Of a stretch of DNA of 50,409 nucleotides, positions 33,873-43,108 are shown in pieces; the stretch's first letter is position 1; every line of letters begins with the position of its first letter. Origin of the DNA: Chloroflexota bacterium (GTDB taxonomy: Bacteria; Chloroflexota; Anaerolineae; Anaerolineales; Villigracilaceae); NCBI GenBank assembly GCA_024224815.1, contig JAAENC010000801.1:1-50409 (forward strand). The letters run 5' to 3'. The position numbers and the translations under genes were made by a program. The notes below the pieces were generated by a model. The model made no database searches, had not been told where the DNA came from, and saw only the letters and a list, made by a program, of their open reading frames with translations.

Positions 33873-34133
33873 TTACTCTTTTTTTTCTTCTTCTTTTTTC
33901 TCTTTCTTTTCTTTACTTCTCATTTTTTTCCATCCTGCAAAACGTCCGCTTGGCGGAGGCTTTTCAGTATTTCGGCGCAAGTAAATTCCGAAGCCTGAGA
34001 GTAACAAGCCAAGAAAAAGATAGTCAAAGTAAACAGTTTTCGCTATATCTGAAATAACGAATAACAGAATAGCGCCTAAGCCGAGCACGAGAAAAAATGT
34101 ACCAATACGAGGAACTATATTTTTTTCATCCAT
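33873..34133 (-). CDS. small membrane protein with charged tail
   Basis: From ATG 34133 this is an 86-residue protein with two hydrophobic segments ('IGTFFLVLGLGAILLFVIS' and 'YFDYLFLGLLLSGFGIYL'). A basic/acidic tail of about 30 residues is dominated by Lys and Glu. The frame is open further to 34373, but that part overlaps the hairpin and the next gene in another frame, so the short start is preferred. The function is unknown. It lies 28 bases upstream of the CoA-transferase A start. Confidence 0.65.
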   Translation of the reverse strand: MDEKNIVPRIGTFFLVLGLGAILLFVISDIAKTVYFDYLFLGLLLSGFGIYLRRNTEKPPPSGRFAGWKKMRSKEKKEKKEEEKKE

Positions 34134-34144
34134 ATATAAATAAT

Positions 34145-34175
34145 AATCCCCTTCCTCTTGGAGGGGAAGGGGATT
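34145..34175 (-). terminator. terminator after the 67-residue membrane protein gene
   Basis: An 11-bp stem AATCCCCTTCC / GGAAGGGGATT (34145-34155 with 34165-34175) lies 15 bases past the stop at 34190. Confidence 0.65.
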
Positions 34176-34189
34176 GTTGTATCTGCTCT

Positions 34190-34393
34190 TTAGGAGATCA
34201 TCAATATTGCAGTAAATACTTTTGTTGGCTGACAAGATGTAGGTGTAGAGGCTGAAGCTCCGAAGACAATAGAGCCAGATATTCCGATAATAATGCAAAT
34301 GGATAAGATGCATATCATGATTAAAAAAAGAAGAGCAAGAATAATAAATTTGTTTTGTCCATTTGCATTCCAAAAGTCTTGAAGTTTTTTCAT
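34190..34393 (-). CDS. small single-span membrane protein
   Basis: This 67-residue protein has a short polar start ('MKKLQDFWNANGQNK'), a strong hydrophobic segment ('FIILALLFLIMICILSICII'), then a Ser/Thr/Pro-rich end with one Cys. AAGGAG-like sequence (CAAGGAGCAAAACA) lies before the ATG. Its own terminator follows. No family is recognised. Confidence 0.6.
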   Translation of the reverse strand: MKKLQDFWNANGQNKFIILALLFLIMICILSICIIIGISGSIVFGASASTPTSCQPTKVFTAILMIS

Positions 34394-34619
34394 TGTTTTG
34401 CTCCTTGTTTTGAATACCGAAGAACTTTTATTTCTTATAATTATAAATCCTGAATGAAAAAGGTAAAGCGATATATCCCATCATTTTTTAGTATAAAGAG
34501 GTAAACCTTCCCCGCCTCTGCAAAAAAGTGATAAGATTTAGTAAGATAAACTTGGTGAATGTTATCTTAAATATCTCTGTGTTTCTGATATATAAATATA
34601 TTTAAAAAAGGAGAAAAAT
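34394..34619. other. 226-base intergenic region before the selenoprotein gene
   Basis: This divergent spacer is A/T-rich. A TATAAA-like box near 34592 may be a -10 for the plus-strand gene, and an AAAGGAG site lies at 34607-34613. I see no other structure. Confidence 0.4.
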
Positions 34620-35189
34620 TTGAATCGAAAAACGCTCTTAACCTTGAGTTTGCTGATCGTTTTTATGCTTTCGGCTTGTACCCCGACAGAATCTGCGCCC
34701 GCCGCACCTGCAGAACCTACCCTTGCTGAAACAACGCAAGAAGAAGCACCTCCTCCAGCCCCGGAAGCGGCTGAAGTAGAAGCAGAAGAGCCAGCAGCTC
34801 TTCCGGCCGCAACAGAAGCCCCGGCTGAAGAACCTGTTGTCGCAGTTGCTACATCTAGAGGGAATGACCTTCATGCTACAGACCCTGTAACGGTGAATAT
34901 TGCTAGCGGAAAGCCGCAGCTTATTGAATTCTTCGCCTTTTGGTGAGGGACCTGCCGTTCTATGGCGCCCGTCGTGCACGGGCTCGAATCACAGTATTTT
35001 GGTCAGGTTGATTTTGCTTATTTAGACATTGATGATCCTGGAAACGCTGCTTTAATGAAAGAGCTTGAGTTCAAATATCAGCCTATGTTCGTTTTGGTTG
35101 ATGGAGATGGAACCCCAGTAAAAACCTGGTTTGGTGCTGTCCATCAAGCGGATTTTGAAACTGAGTTTGCGAAATTAATAACAAACTAA
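34620..35189 (+). CDS. thioredoxin-like lipoprotein, probable selenoprotein (Sec109)
   Basis: Read through one in-frame TGA (34944-34946), this is a 189-residue protein. It starts at TTG 34620 after AAAGGAG, with a lipoprotein signal ('LLIVFMLSAC') and an Ala/Pro/Glu-rich linker (about residues 22-80). A thioredoxin fold follows. The TGA falls exactly at the first Cys of the active site: 'LIEFFAFW-[TGA]-GTCRSMAPVV', giving U-G-T-C instead of C-G-P-C. Downstream, 'FAYLDIDDPGNAALMKEL' and the cis-Pro segment 'KYQPMFVLVDGDGTPV' are intact with no other stop or frameshift. A SECIS-like hairpin follows the TGA at the distance used by bacteria. The product is expected to be an extracytoplasmic thiol/selenol reductase. 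The alternative is a recent nonsense mutation. selA, selB, selC and selD are not in this window. Confidence 0.82.
34947..34983 (+). promoter_or_regulatory. SECIS-like element after the UGA codon
   Basis: The stem GCCCGT (34967-34972) / ACGGGC (34978-34983) has a five-base loop CGTGC. The loop starts 27 bases after the TGA, and G is the second loop base. Both fit the bacterial SECIS rules I know (spacing of about 16-37 bases, and a G among the first two loop bases). The element is inside the coding region, as in other bacterial selenoprotein genes. Confidence 0.7.
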
Positions 35190-35199
35190 AAGAGACAAA

Positions 35200-35233
35200 A
35201 AAGAGTCCTTGCGCATTTGAGCAAGGATTCTTT
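35200..35233. terminator. convergent terminator
   Basis: The stem AAAGAGTCCTTGC / GCAAGGATTCTTT (one mismatch or G-U) with an eight-base loop is flanked by A and T runs. It can serve both the selenoprotein gene and the minus-strand gene ending at 35261. Confidence 0.75.
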
Positions 35234-35260
35234 TTATTTAAGATGCTGTTGTCTATCTTC

Positions 35261-36742
35261 TCATATTTTTGCGATTTGCTTAATAAGGTCGTTAAAAATA
35301 TAGTCATGGAAGGGGAGGAAAATATACCAATAAATTTTCCCGAAAAGAGTTTTTGTTTGGTAATAAGCTCTAATGTGTAGATTGTTTCCTGAGTTTTTTT
35401 CTTCAATTTCAAATTCAAGCCATGCTCTACCAGGAAGTTTCATTTCAGCTCTGAGTAATAGTAAATTGTTTTTCTTTAGGTCTTCGACTCTCCAGAAATC
35501 CAAAACATCGTTTATCTCTAGGGTCGATGCCTTTCGTCTCCCACGGGCTGTGCCTACGCCCATAAGGAGTTTGTCTATTGCTCCTCTGAGTTGCCACATC
35601 CAATTGCTATTAAACCAGCCTTCTTTTCCCCCAATCTTGCAGATGTCATCAAAAAGTAAGGCAGGGTCTTTTTCTGTATAAAGAAAATATGAACTGGTAT
35701 ATTGTGGGATTTCCTCAAGTTCGTGTAATTTCAAGGCAAGCTCATGGGATGGAGGGTAAGCGTCAGACCACCTTGTATGAACTTTATCTTGCTCTTCCCG
35801 CGTCATTGCTCTCACGACAGTGGTTTTATAAGCTAATGTTTCAAAAGGTAGTATCTCTGATAAGGCATTAGATTCACAGACTACGTCGTTTTTAAGGCCT
35901 TCCATAAGTGATCTGATGATCGGCGAGGGGACAGGGGTAATAAAGTTTGCAATATAAGCCAGAAAGCTGATATTTGATATCGGCGAGGGAATAAATACAA
36001 TCTTCTTTTCGAATATCTCTGCAAGCTTCTTGAGCATACTCTCGTAGGTCAATATTTCGCTTCCGCCAATATCATAGGATTGTCCAGAAGTTTCTGGTTT
36101 TTCTAGTACACCAATAAGATATTTGAGAATATCTCGTATCCCAATTGGCTGGCACTTATTTTTAGCCCAGTGCGGGATCAAGAAAAAGGGTAAATTATTT
36201 ACAAGATTTTTGATGATTTCATACGATGCGCTCCCCGAGCCGATGATAACGGCAGCCCGAAGAATAGTTATGGACACTTCGCTTTTTTGTAACTCATTAG
36301 CTACTTCTATTCTGCTACGAAGATGAGGGGATAACAAGCTGTGTGTATCACCAAGTCCCCCAAGATAGATGATTCTCTTAATGTCTTTCTCTTTAGCTAT
36401 AGTAGCAAATTTTCTGGCAGCTTTTTTATCTGCTGAGGCAAAACGTTCTTCGCCTAAAAGCATTGAGTGGATTAGATAGTAGGCTGTGTGAATACCATCT
36501 AGTGCTTTTCTTAGAGAATCTTCGTCTTGCACATCAGCCACGACGATTTCCGTATTAGGCCATCGCTCTTTGTGAACGGGAGACATTGCCCGGACCATGA
36601 TCCTGACTTGATACCCTCTGTCTATTAACTCCGGGATAAGTCTGCCGCCAACATAGCCGGTGGCACCAGTCACAAGAATTTTTCCAATTTCTGGGATTGG
36701 TGTTGAGGGTAAGTCTTGGTAGGAAAATCTAGACTGATTCAT
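35261..36742 (-). CDS. NAD(P)-binding SDR protein with DUF2867 domain
   Basis: This 493-residue protein has an atypical SDR (NmrA-like) N-terminal half with 'ILVTGATGYVGGRLIPELID' (near residue 23) and 'YYLIHSM'. Its C-terminal half is DUF2867-like ('WRVEDLKKNNLLLLRAEMKL', then 'PGRAWLEFEIEEK' and 'KIYWYIFLPFHDYIF'). This fusion is common in bacteria and in metagenomic Chloroflexota; its substrate is unknown. It may reduce or bind a lipid-like ligand in the membrane-proximal cytoplasm. It is followed by the convergent terminator and preceded by a polytopic membrane protein gene. Confidence 0.86.
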   Translation of the reverse strand: MNQSRFSYQDLPSTPIPEIGKILVTGATGYVGGRLIPELIDRGYQVRIMVRAMSPVHKERWPNTEIVVADVQDEDSLRKALDGIHTAYYLIHSMLLGEERFASADKKAARKFATIAKEKDIKRIIYLGGLGDTHSLLSPHLRSRIEVANELQKSEVSITILRAAVIIGSGSASYEIIKNLVNNLPFFLIPHWAKNKCQPIGIRDILKYLIGVLEKPETSGQSYDIGGSEILTYESMLKKLAEIFEKKIVFIPSPISNISFLAYIANFITPVPSPIIRSLMEGLKNDVVCESNALSEILPFETLAYKTTVVRAMTREEQDKVHTRWSDAYPPSHELALKLHELEEIPQYTSSYFLYTEKDPALLFDDICKIGGKEGWFNSNWMWQLRGAIDKLLMGVGTARGRRKASTLEINDVLDFWRVEDLKKNNLLLLRAEMKLPGRAWLEFEIEEKNSGNNLHIRAYYQTKTLFGKIYWYIFLPFHDYIFNDLIKQIAKI

Positions 36743-36785
36743 GGTGATTGGGTGAACTGAAATCTCCGTTGGTATAAATGCTTAT

Positions 36786-38402
36786 TTACTGTTCAGAACA
36801 GTTGATAAGTTGGAATAGTTGCGTGTTTGAAAGAGAAAGGCTCTTTTTATACCACTCTCGTTTTTGAAGCAAGGCTCTTGATGTAAAGCTTTGCTCTTTG
36901 TTTCCAACGTAGATATAGTTTGTTTGACTGTGGCAGAGAAATTCTCTTGTTTCACCAGACAGGAAGTCTAGGGTATAAGGAGCCAGAGTAATTTTCTTCT
37001 TTGTTAGCTGCGGAATCCAGATTCCAGCATCTGAGCCAACCAAGTCTGAAGAATTAGTTAAAGGCTGTACTCTAAGCGGATTGGATGCCACAAGTATCGA
37101 GGTGTTTTCTGGTAAATTGTTATTTATCCATTCAAAGGCTATTGTATCGTCATAGCTTACGAAGTTACAGCAGTCAGATGGGTAAAAATTATAACTTTTA
37201 GAAATCAAAAGTCCGGTAAAAAAGAATAAAACAGAAGCTATCAATAAAGAGAGTGGCTTGTAAGCTCTTTCGCTAAGAAACTTGATTTTTTTTAGTGACT
37301 GAAAAAGCCCAGAAAACCCAACCCCGCCTAAAATAGATAGTGGAATATACAGGCTCATTTCAACAAAAGGTCTGTCTAGCAGGGAATGGGTTATAAGCCC
37401 GGGCAATACATCGTTGACGGGGATAAACAAAGAGATGAAGAGGGATAAAATAAAAAAAAGGCTGAAATGAATCGCTCGACTATGTTTTTTTAAGGCAAAG
37501 GGCGTTAGGAAAAAGACAATTATTGTGACCCAAATATTTTCGTTGATATATGGTTCTATGGCTAACTTTAGGAGCGGTTCTTGGTAGATCAAAACGCCCA
37601 GTATAAATATGTTTAAAAGTTCTATTCTCAATATTTTGTGTTGAATTTCTTTTTCCAGGGTGGCTATTTTGCTTGAAAGGAAATAGCCGAGAAAGGAGAT
37701 TGAAAAAAGTATTAGTGTTCTTGAGTGTATAAAAATAGATAGGAGAATGCTAGTAGCTTGAATGCCTTTCGCAAGATAATGTTTTTTTGAATCAAGATAA
37801 ACGATTAGCAATAAGGCAATTTCAAAAGCGAGTAAGCCCGAAATCGCAGGGTATTTTCCCCAATTTACTGCGAAGCCTGGCATATACCAGCCAAATCCAG
37901 CCAGAAGGGCGCTAAAGAAAGCTGCTTCTCGGGAGTTTGTTTCTCTCCAGATAAGAAAAAAAACAGGGATGGGCAGCATGGCGAGGGTAAGTTGTCCAAG
38001 GAGCAGTATTACCGTTATTAGATCGGCACGCAAGCCGAGGGCCAAGAGCGAAGCAAGGGTGTGAAATCCTAGGTGGTAATAATTTTCTAATCCGGTTGAG
38101 AAGGCGTTAGAAAAAATGCGTGGGGATGATCCCTCTGTCATTGCTTTGATAATTCGAAAATGTGTTGCGGAATCAAAATAGGGCGGGACAAAAATATTTT
38201 TTAAATAGGCTAGTCGGAGTATTAAAGAAATCGCAAAAAAGAAAATCAGCGTTGTGTGCTTATATGAATTCTTTTGCCAAAATTTGGGTCTAAAAAAGAA
38301 GTTTAGAGCATAGCCTGCAGAGATGATAATTGCGACTGTGCCCAAAAGAAATGTCCAGTTGTGCTTTAGGACGAAAAGACCGTCTAAGAGAACCTGAAGC
38401 AT
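36786..38402 (-). CDS. polytopic membrane protein, GT-C glycosyltransferase-like
   Basis: From ATG 38402 this is a 538-residue protein with about twelve membrane segments. After the second span lies 'FVPPYFDSATHFRIIKAMTE', where the acidic residue in the first loop resembles the catalytic Asp of GT-C transferases using lipid-linked sugars. The last ~110 residues form a soluble domain outside the membrane. The open frame runs to 38507, but that would overlap the preceding gene by 101 bases. The internal start 'MLQVLLDGLFVLKHNW' abuts that gene's stop, so it is preferred. No exact family is recognised. A role in envelope glycan or glycoprotein assembly is possible. Confidence 0.72.
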   Translation of the reverse strand: MLQVLLDGLFVLKHNWTFLLGTVAIIISAGYALNFFFRPKFWQKNSYKHTTLIFFFAISLILRLAYLKNIFVPPYFDSATHFRIIKAMTEGSSPRIFSNAFSTGLENYYHLGFHTLASLLALGLRADLITVILLLGQLTLAMLPIPVFFLIWRETNSREAAFFSALLAGFGWYMPGFAVNWGKYPAISGLLAFEIALLLIVYLDSKKHYLAKGIQATSILLSIFIHSRTLILFSISFLGYFLSSKIATLEKEIQHKILRIELLNIFILGVLIYQEPLLKLAIEPYINENIWVTIIVFFLTPFALKKHSRAIHFSLFFILSLFISLFIPVNDVLPGLITHSLLDRPFVEMSLYIPLSILGGVGFSGLFQSLKKIKFLSERAYKPLSLLIASVLFFFTGLLISKSYNFYPSDCCNFVSYDDTIAFEWINNNLPENTSILVASNPLRVQPLTNSSDLVGSDAGIWIPQLTKKKITLAPYTLDFLSGETREFLCHSQTNYIYVGNKEQSFTSRALLQKREWYKKSLSLSNTQLFQLINCSEQ

Positions 38403-38406
38403 AGGG

Positions 38407-38937
38407 TCAGGGTGTTGAGTTAGGGTAATTCGGGTAATTGGGATAGTTTGGATAGTTGGGATATGAGTGGGTAGAATCGGGGGCTGTTGAGTCTGATGCT
38501 CCGGCACTTAAGCCGCTGGGGGATGTGATATTTCCATGCTGAATTGTGAACTTTCCTGAAGCCGCCAGCTTTTTGTCTTTCGTTGTGTAGACCTCTAAGC
38601 TGATGGCATCACCGTTTTGAAATTTTTCTCCTGTGCAATAAATATTTTCAGGGAAATCTTGAGATTGCAGACAAGAGAAAATCGAATCGTTTTCTTTTGT
38701 CTGAATGTATATATCTCTGAAAGAAGGGTTTTCTACCTTGAGCAATATTAGCAGCTTTCCATCACCTTCTTGTCCAAAACCTTCTACGCATAGGTTTTTT
38801 GGGCTGATATTGCAATAGGTGAAATTTATTTGCTCCGGCGGTGTTGTTTTTTTAGTATTTTCAACCTTGGGCTTACATGCTGTGAGAAAAATCAGGATGC
38901 TGAAGATGAGTAGTATTTTCTGATAGATGGATTTCAT
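38407..38937 (-). CDS. lipoprotein with C-terminal PNY repeats
   Basis: This 176-residue lipoprotein has a signal peptide ending in the lipobox 'LIFLTAC' (Cys near 21) and a strand-rich central domain of about 100 residues. A C-terminal tail has 'YPNYPNYPNYPNYPN' repeats encoded by a degenerate nine-base tandem (38410-38463). The tail could be a variable spacer or wall-associated segment. It is followed by the glycosyltransferase-like gene (4-base gap) and preceded by a coiled-coil membrane protein (38940). All three look like one transcription unit. Confidence 0.75.
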   Translation of the reverse strand: MKSIYQKILLIFSILIFLTACKPKVENTKKTTPPEQINFTYCNISPKNLCVEGFGQEGDGKLLILLKVENPSFRDIYIQTKENDSIFSCLQSQDFPENIYCTGEKFQNGDAISLEVYTTKDKKLAASGKFTIQHGNITSPSGLSAGASDSTAPDSTHSYPNYPNYPNYPNYPNSTP

Positions 38938-38939
38938 TT

Positions 38940-39773
38940 TTATCCCTCTTCTTCATTGTCATCATCACTTTCTTCTTCTTCGTTTGAAATAATGTTTTCA
39001 TCATCTTTTTGCCATGCTCTTAACCCATGCAGGAGCAAGCCAAATTGAGAAAAAGCAAACCAAAGAAGCGATATTGCAACAGTTGCTGAAGCATGATCGA
39101 GCCATTTCGGCAGTTTAGCTATTAGGTCGGCAAGCTCTTCGCGCCACGATGTTATTTTTGCTTCGTACTCGTCGACAACGACCATCAAGTCTTCAATATT
39201 GTCTTTTGTTTCCGCTAAATCTCCGCCCAATAAATAAGATGTGTCATCCAGAAAAGTTGATGCCTGATCTGCCATATCGCCTACGCGGTCAACTTCATTT
39301 TCGAGAGCTTCGGTGCTTTCTACAAAATAGGATAAGAGTCCGGCATCAGGAATTTCGATTTCGACAAAGGGGATTTTGTTGATATTTTCCAAAGTAGCAT
39401 TTAACTCTTCCAGTGTTTCCTGTATTTGGTTGATTTTCTCTTTGGAAGCATCCAGATTAGGTTGAATGGTCTCGTCTAACAGGTTTTTGACAGTGTCGAG
39501 AAAATCTTTTGCCTGAAGTCTTTGCTCGCTCAGTGATTGCAGAGAATCTTCTGCTGTCTCGACCATTCGTAGCGCTCGTTTTAATTCTTCTTGCGCGTTT
39601 TGCAGTGCACTTTGTGCTTGCTCAAGCTCGCCATCAATTGTTTCTAGTTTTGTTGTTGTGTCCTTAGTTAACGGTTCGTTGTAATACCAGGCAGACCCGA
39701 CACCGACCAAACTTAATATTAGCAAGATTGAGCTGAGAATGATTAAGGTGCCACTAAGAACTTTGCGCGCCAT
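38940..39773 (-). CDS. coiled-coil membrane protein
   Basis: This 277-residue protein has an N-terminal membrane helix (about residues 9-29) and a long alpha-helical, coiled-coil-like domain rich in Leu/Glu/Gln (about 35-215). A second membrane helix lies near 226-245, and a very acidic tail ends 'EEEESDDDNEEEG'. The topology suggests a membrane protein with a large extracytoplasmic coiled coil. AAAAGGA lies before the ATG. No named family is recognised. It leads the lipoprotein and glycosyltransferase-like genes. Confidence 0.78.
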   Translation of the reverse strand: MARKVLSGTLIILSSILLILSLVGVGSAWYYNEPLTKDTTTKLETIDGELEQAQSALQNAQEELKRALRMVETAEDSLQSLSEQRLQAKDFLDTVKNLLDETIQPNLDASKEKINQIQETLEELNATLENINKIPFVEIEIPDAGLLSYFVESTEALENEVDRVGDMADQASTFLDDTSYLLGGDLAETKDNIEDLMVVVDEYEAKITSWREELADLIAKLPKWLDHASATVAISLLWFAFSQFGLLLHGLRAWQKDDENIISNEEEESDDDNEEEG

Positions 39774-39898
39774 TTTTTTATCCTTTTTTCGTAGACTTTT
39801 ATGCAGAAGAAATTCAAACGGATGTTTTGGATTATATCGTAGAGAAAGATGTTATACGAGAATTTATACGAAAGGAACTCTTTTTTATGATTTTTTAA

Positions 39899-41083
<1,185 letters not shown>

Positions 41084-41153
41084 ACGCAAAGGGCACAAAG
41101 GTTTACGAAGTTTTGTCTTAGAGCTTCTTCGCGGCCTTCGTGTATAAGGAATT
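41084..41153 (+). other. spacer with CGCAAAGGGCACAAAGG-type repeat fragment
   Basis: The 70 bases between tgt and uppP contain CGCAAAGGGCACAAAGG (41086-41102) and CCTTCGTG (41136-41143), which can pair partly. This resembles degenerate intergenic repeats seen in many bacteria. No gene is visible. Confidence 0.35.
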
Positions 41154-41981
41154 ATGACTCTCATTCAAGCTCTCATTCTTGGCATCATTCAGGGATTAAC
41201 TGAATTTATCCCCGTTTCTTCAACTGCCCATCTCTTAATTGGGCAAAAAATATTGGGAATAGAATCTAGCGAATTGGTTTTCGCCTTTCTTATTATCGTC
41301 CAGTTGGGCACGGTGCTTTCGCTCATCATTTATTTCTGGGCTGATTTGCTGAATGTCGTAAAAGCCTTCTTCAGTAGCTTCCAAAACTTTGAAAACTTCA
41401 GAAGTCTGTCCGCAGAAGCACGCTTCGGGTGGTATATCATCCTCGCTACGATTCCCGCTGCGCTGGTTGGTTATTTTGTGCGTGGCTTGGTCGAAACGCT
41501 CTTTCTCTCCCCGCTTTTGAGCGCATCCATTCGCCTTTTTTCGGCAGCCACGCTAATGGCCTCTGCCGAGTGGTTAGGGAAACGTACCCGAAAATTGGAT
41601 GAGATGAACTGGCTCGATTCGCTGATTATCGGACTCTTTCAAGTTTTGGCGATTTTTCCTGGTGCATCCCGTTCGGGTTCAACGATCTCTGGCGGGATGT
41701 TACGTGGATTTGACCGAGCGGCCTCTGCCAGATTCGCTTTTCTGATGTCTGTACCGATTATGTTCGGTGTAGGAATATACGAATCGCTCGGCGCTTTTCA
41801 CTTGGTCGGCTTCGACAAATTTTTACCGGCCCTGATTGTCGGCTTCATCAGCGCAGCAATTATCGGATGGTTGGCAGTAAAATGGCTTTTGGCTTATCTC
41901 AATAAAAATTCGCTCTATTCTTTTGCCATTTATTGTGCATCGTTGGGGGTAATAATTCTTAGTATCTATCTTTTAGGATAA
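41154..41981 (+). CDS. uppP: undecaprenyl-diphosphate phosphatase
   Basis: This 275-residue BacA-type phosphatase recycles the carrier lipid for cell-wall synthesis. Its two conserved motifs are 'GLTEFIPVSSTAHLLIGQKI' (with catalytic Glu/His/Ser residues) and 'FPGASRSGSTISGGMLRG' (Arg/Ser). About eight membrane spans are present. The length is typical. AGGAATT lies before the ATG. It is followed after six bases by an M20 peptidase gene, suggesting co-transcription. Confidence 0.96.
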   Translation: MTLIQALILGIIQGLTEFIPVSSTAHLLIGQKILGIESSELVFAFLIIVQLGTVLSLIIYFWADLLNVVKAFFSSFQNFENFRSLSAEARFGWYIILATIPAALVGYFVRGLVETLFLSPLLSASIRLFSAATLMASAEWLGKRTRKLDEMNWLDSLIIGLFQVLAIFPGASRSGSTISGGMLRGFDRAASARFAFLMSVPIMFGVGIYESLGAFHLVGFDKFLPALIVGFISAAIIGWLAVKWLLAYLNKNSLYSFAIYCASLGVIILSIYLLG

Positions 41982-41986
41982 GAAAA

Positions 41987-43099
41987 ATGGATTTGAAATC
42001 TCGCACACCTGAAATGGTCGCTTTGCTAAAAAAGTTGGTCGAGACTGAGTCGCCGACCAGCGATAAAAAAGCTGTGGATCGAGTTGGCGTAATTTTAACG
42101 GAAGCAAGCCAAAAACTGGGAGCGGAGCTGGCTTTTTATCCGCAAGAAAAAAGGGGCGATCATATTGTCGCAAAGTGGGGGGAAGGCGAAGGCGGCATCC
42201 TACTTCTTGGGCATATGGACACGGTTTTTCCCTTAGGCACGTTGAAAAAGATGCCTTTTTACGAAAAAGACGAGAAGATTTTTGGCCCCGGCGTGCTGGA
42301 TATGAAAGCCGGGCTTGTGATTGGCCTAAGAGCGATAAGTATGCTGTTAGAAGCAGGCGAAATGCCAAAATGCCCTCTAACTTTTCTTTTTACTTCGGAC
42401 GAGGAAGTGGGGAGCCAAACTTCGCGCAAATTGATTGAAGAATTGGCTTTAGAAGCCGAATTGGTTTTAGTGCTGGAAGCCGCTTTGCCAGATGGTGCGC
42501 TTAAAACCTGGCGCAAGGGCGTGGGCGATTTTACTGTGCGGACAAAGGGACGCGCGGCACATGCCGGTGGCGCTCACGCCGAGGGGCGAAATGCGATCGA
42601 AGAGATGGCGCATCAAATTTTGGCGATCCAGAAAATGACAGATTACGAGAAAGGGACAACTATTAATGTTGGTGAGATTTCTGGCGGTACGACAAGAAAT
42701 GTTGTGCCGGAATTTTCTCAAATAGAAATCGATTTGCGTGTGCTGCAACCCGGCGAATATGAACGTGTCGAAAAAGAAATGCACGCGCTGCGCCCCCTTT
42801 TGGATGGCACATCTCTTGAAGTGGTCGGTGAGCTAAATCGGCCGCCAATGCCTTTTGATGAGCAAATGCAACGCACTTTTGCAAAAGCACAGAAAATCGC
42901 AAAAAATATTGGCATGGAAATTAAAGCTGATGGGACGGGCGGTGCCTCAGATGCGAATTTTGTCTCCCCGTTGGGAATTCCCGTTTTAGACGGTTTGGGG
43001 GCTGTTGGCGAGGGTTTGCATTCTTCGCGAGAATTTTTATATAAAGAGTGTTTGGCTGAAAAAGCAAGGTTAGTTGCGGCGTTGATCAGGGATTGGTGA
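41987..43099 (+). CDS. M20-family metallopeptidase (copy 1)
   Basis: This 370-residue enzyme resembles carboxypeptidase G2/ArgE-DapE-type M20 peptidases. The first zinc ligand is in 'LLGHMDTVFPLGTLKKMPFY', the shared Asp in 'GPGVLDMKAGLVIGL', and the catalytic Glu in 'FTSDEEVGSQTSRK'. The dimerisation domain includes 'AAHAGGAHAEGRNAIEEMAH'. The C terminus 'GTGGASDANFVSPLGIPVLD' completes the second metal site. It cleaves or deacylates an amino-acid conjugate; which one cannot be told. A close paralogue is at 45417. It is one transcript with uppP. Confidence 0.93.
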   Translation: MDLKSRTPEMVALLKKLVETESPTSDKKAVDRVGVILTEASQKLGAELAFYPQEKRGDHIVAKWGEGEGGILLLGHMDTVFPLGTLKKMPFYEKDEKIFGPGVLDMKAGLVIGLRAISMLLEAGEMPKCPLTFLFTSDEEVGSQTSRKLIEELALEAELVLVLEAALPDGALKTWRKGVGDFTVRTKGRAAHAGGAHAEGRNAIEEMAHQILAIQKMTDYEKGTTINVGEISGGTTRNVVPEFSQIEIDLRVLQPGEYERVEKEMHALRPLLDGTSLEVVGELNRPPMPFDEQMQRTFAKAQKIAKNIGMEIKADGTGGASDANFVSPLGIPVLDGLGAVGEGLHSSREFLYKECLAEKARLVAALIRDW

Positions 43100-43108
43100 T
43101 TTCAATTT

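Noticed and set aside
34134-34373. 80-codon N-terminal extension of the small membrane protein at 33873
   Set aside because: It overlaps the 67-residue gene in another frame and its terminator; ATG 34133 begins a normal membrane protein.
34620-34946. Two separate genes (108 codons and 75 codons) instead of one selenoprotein
   Set aside because: The split falls inside the thioredoxin active site and each half would be non-functional; read-through of one TGA gives a complete protein.
38403-38507. N-terminal extension of the glycosyltransferase-like protein
   Set aside because: It is the shadow of the PNY repeat in another frame (Ile/Pro/Thr-rich) and would overlap the lipoprotein gene by 101 bases.
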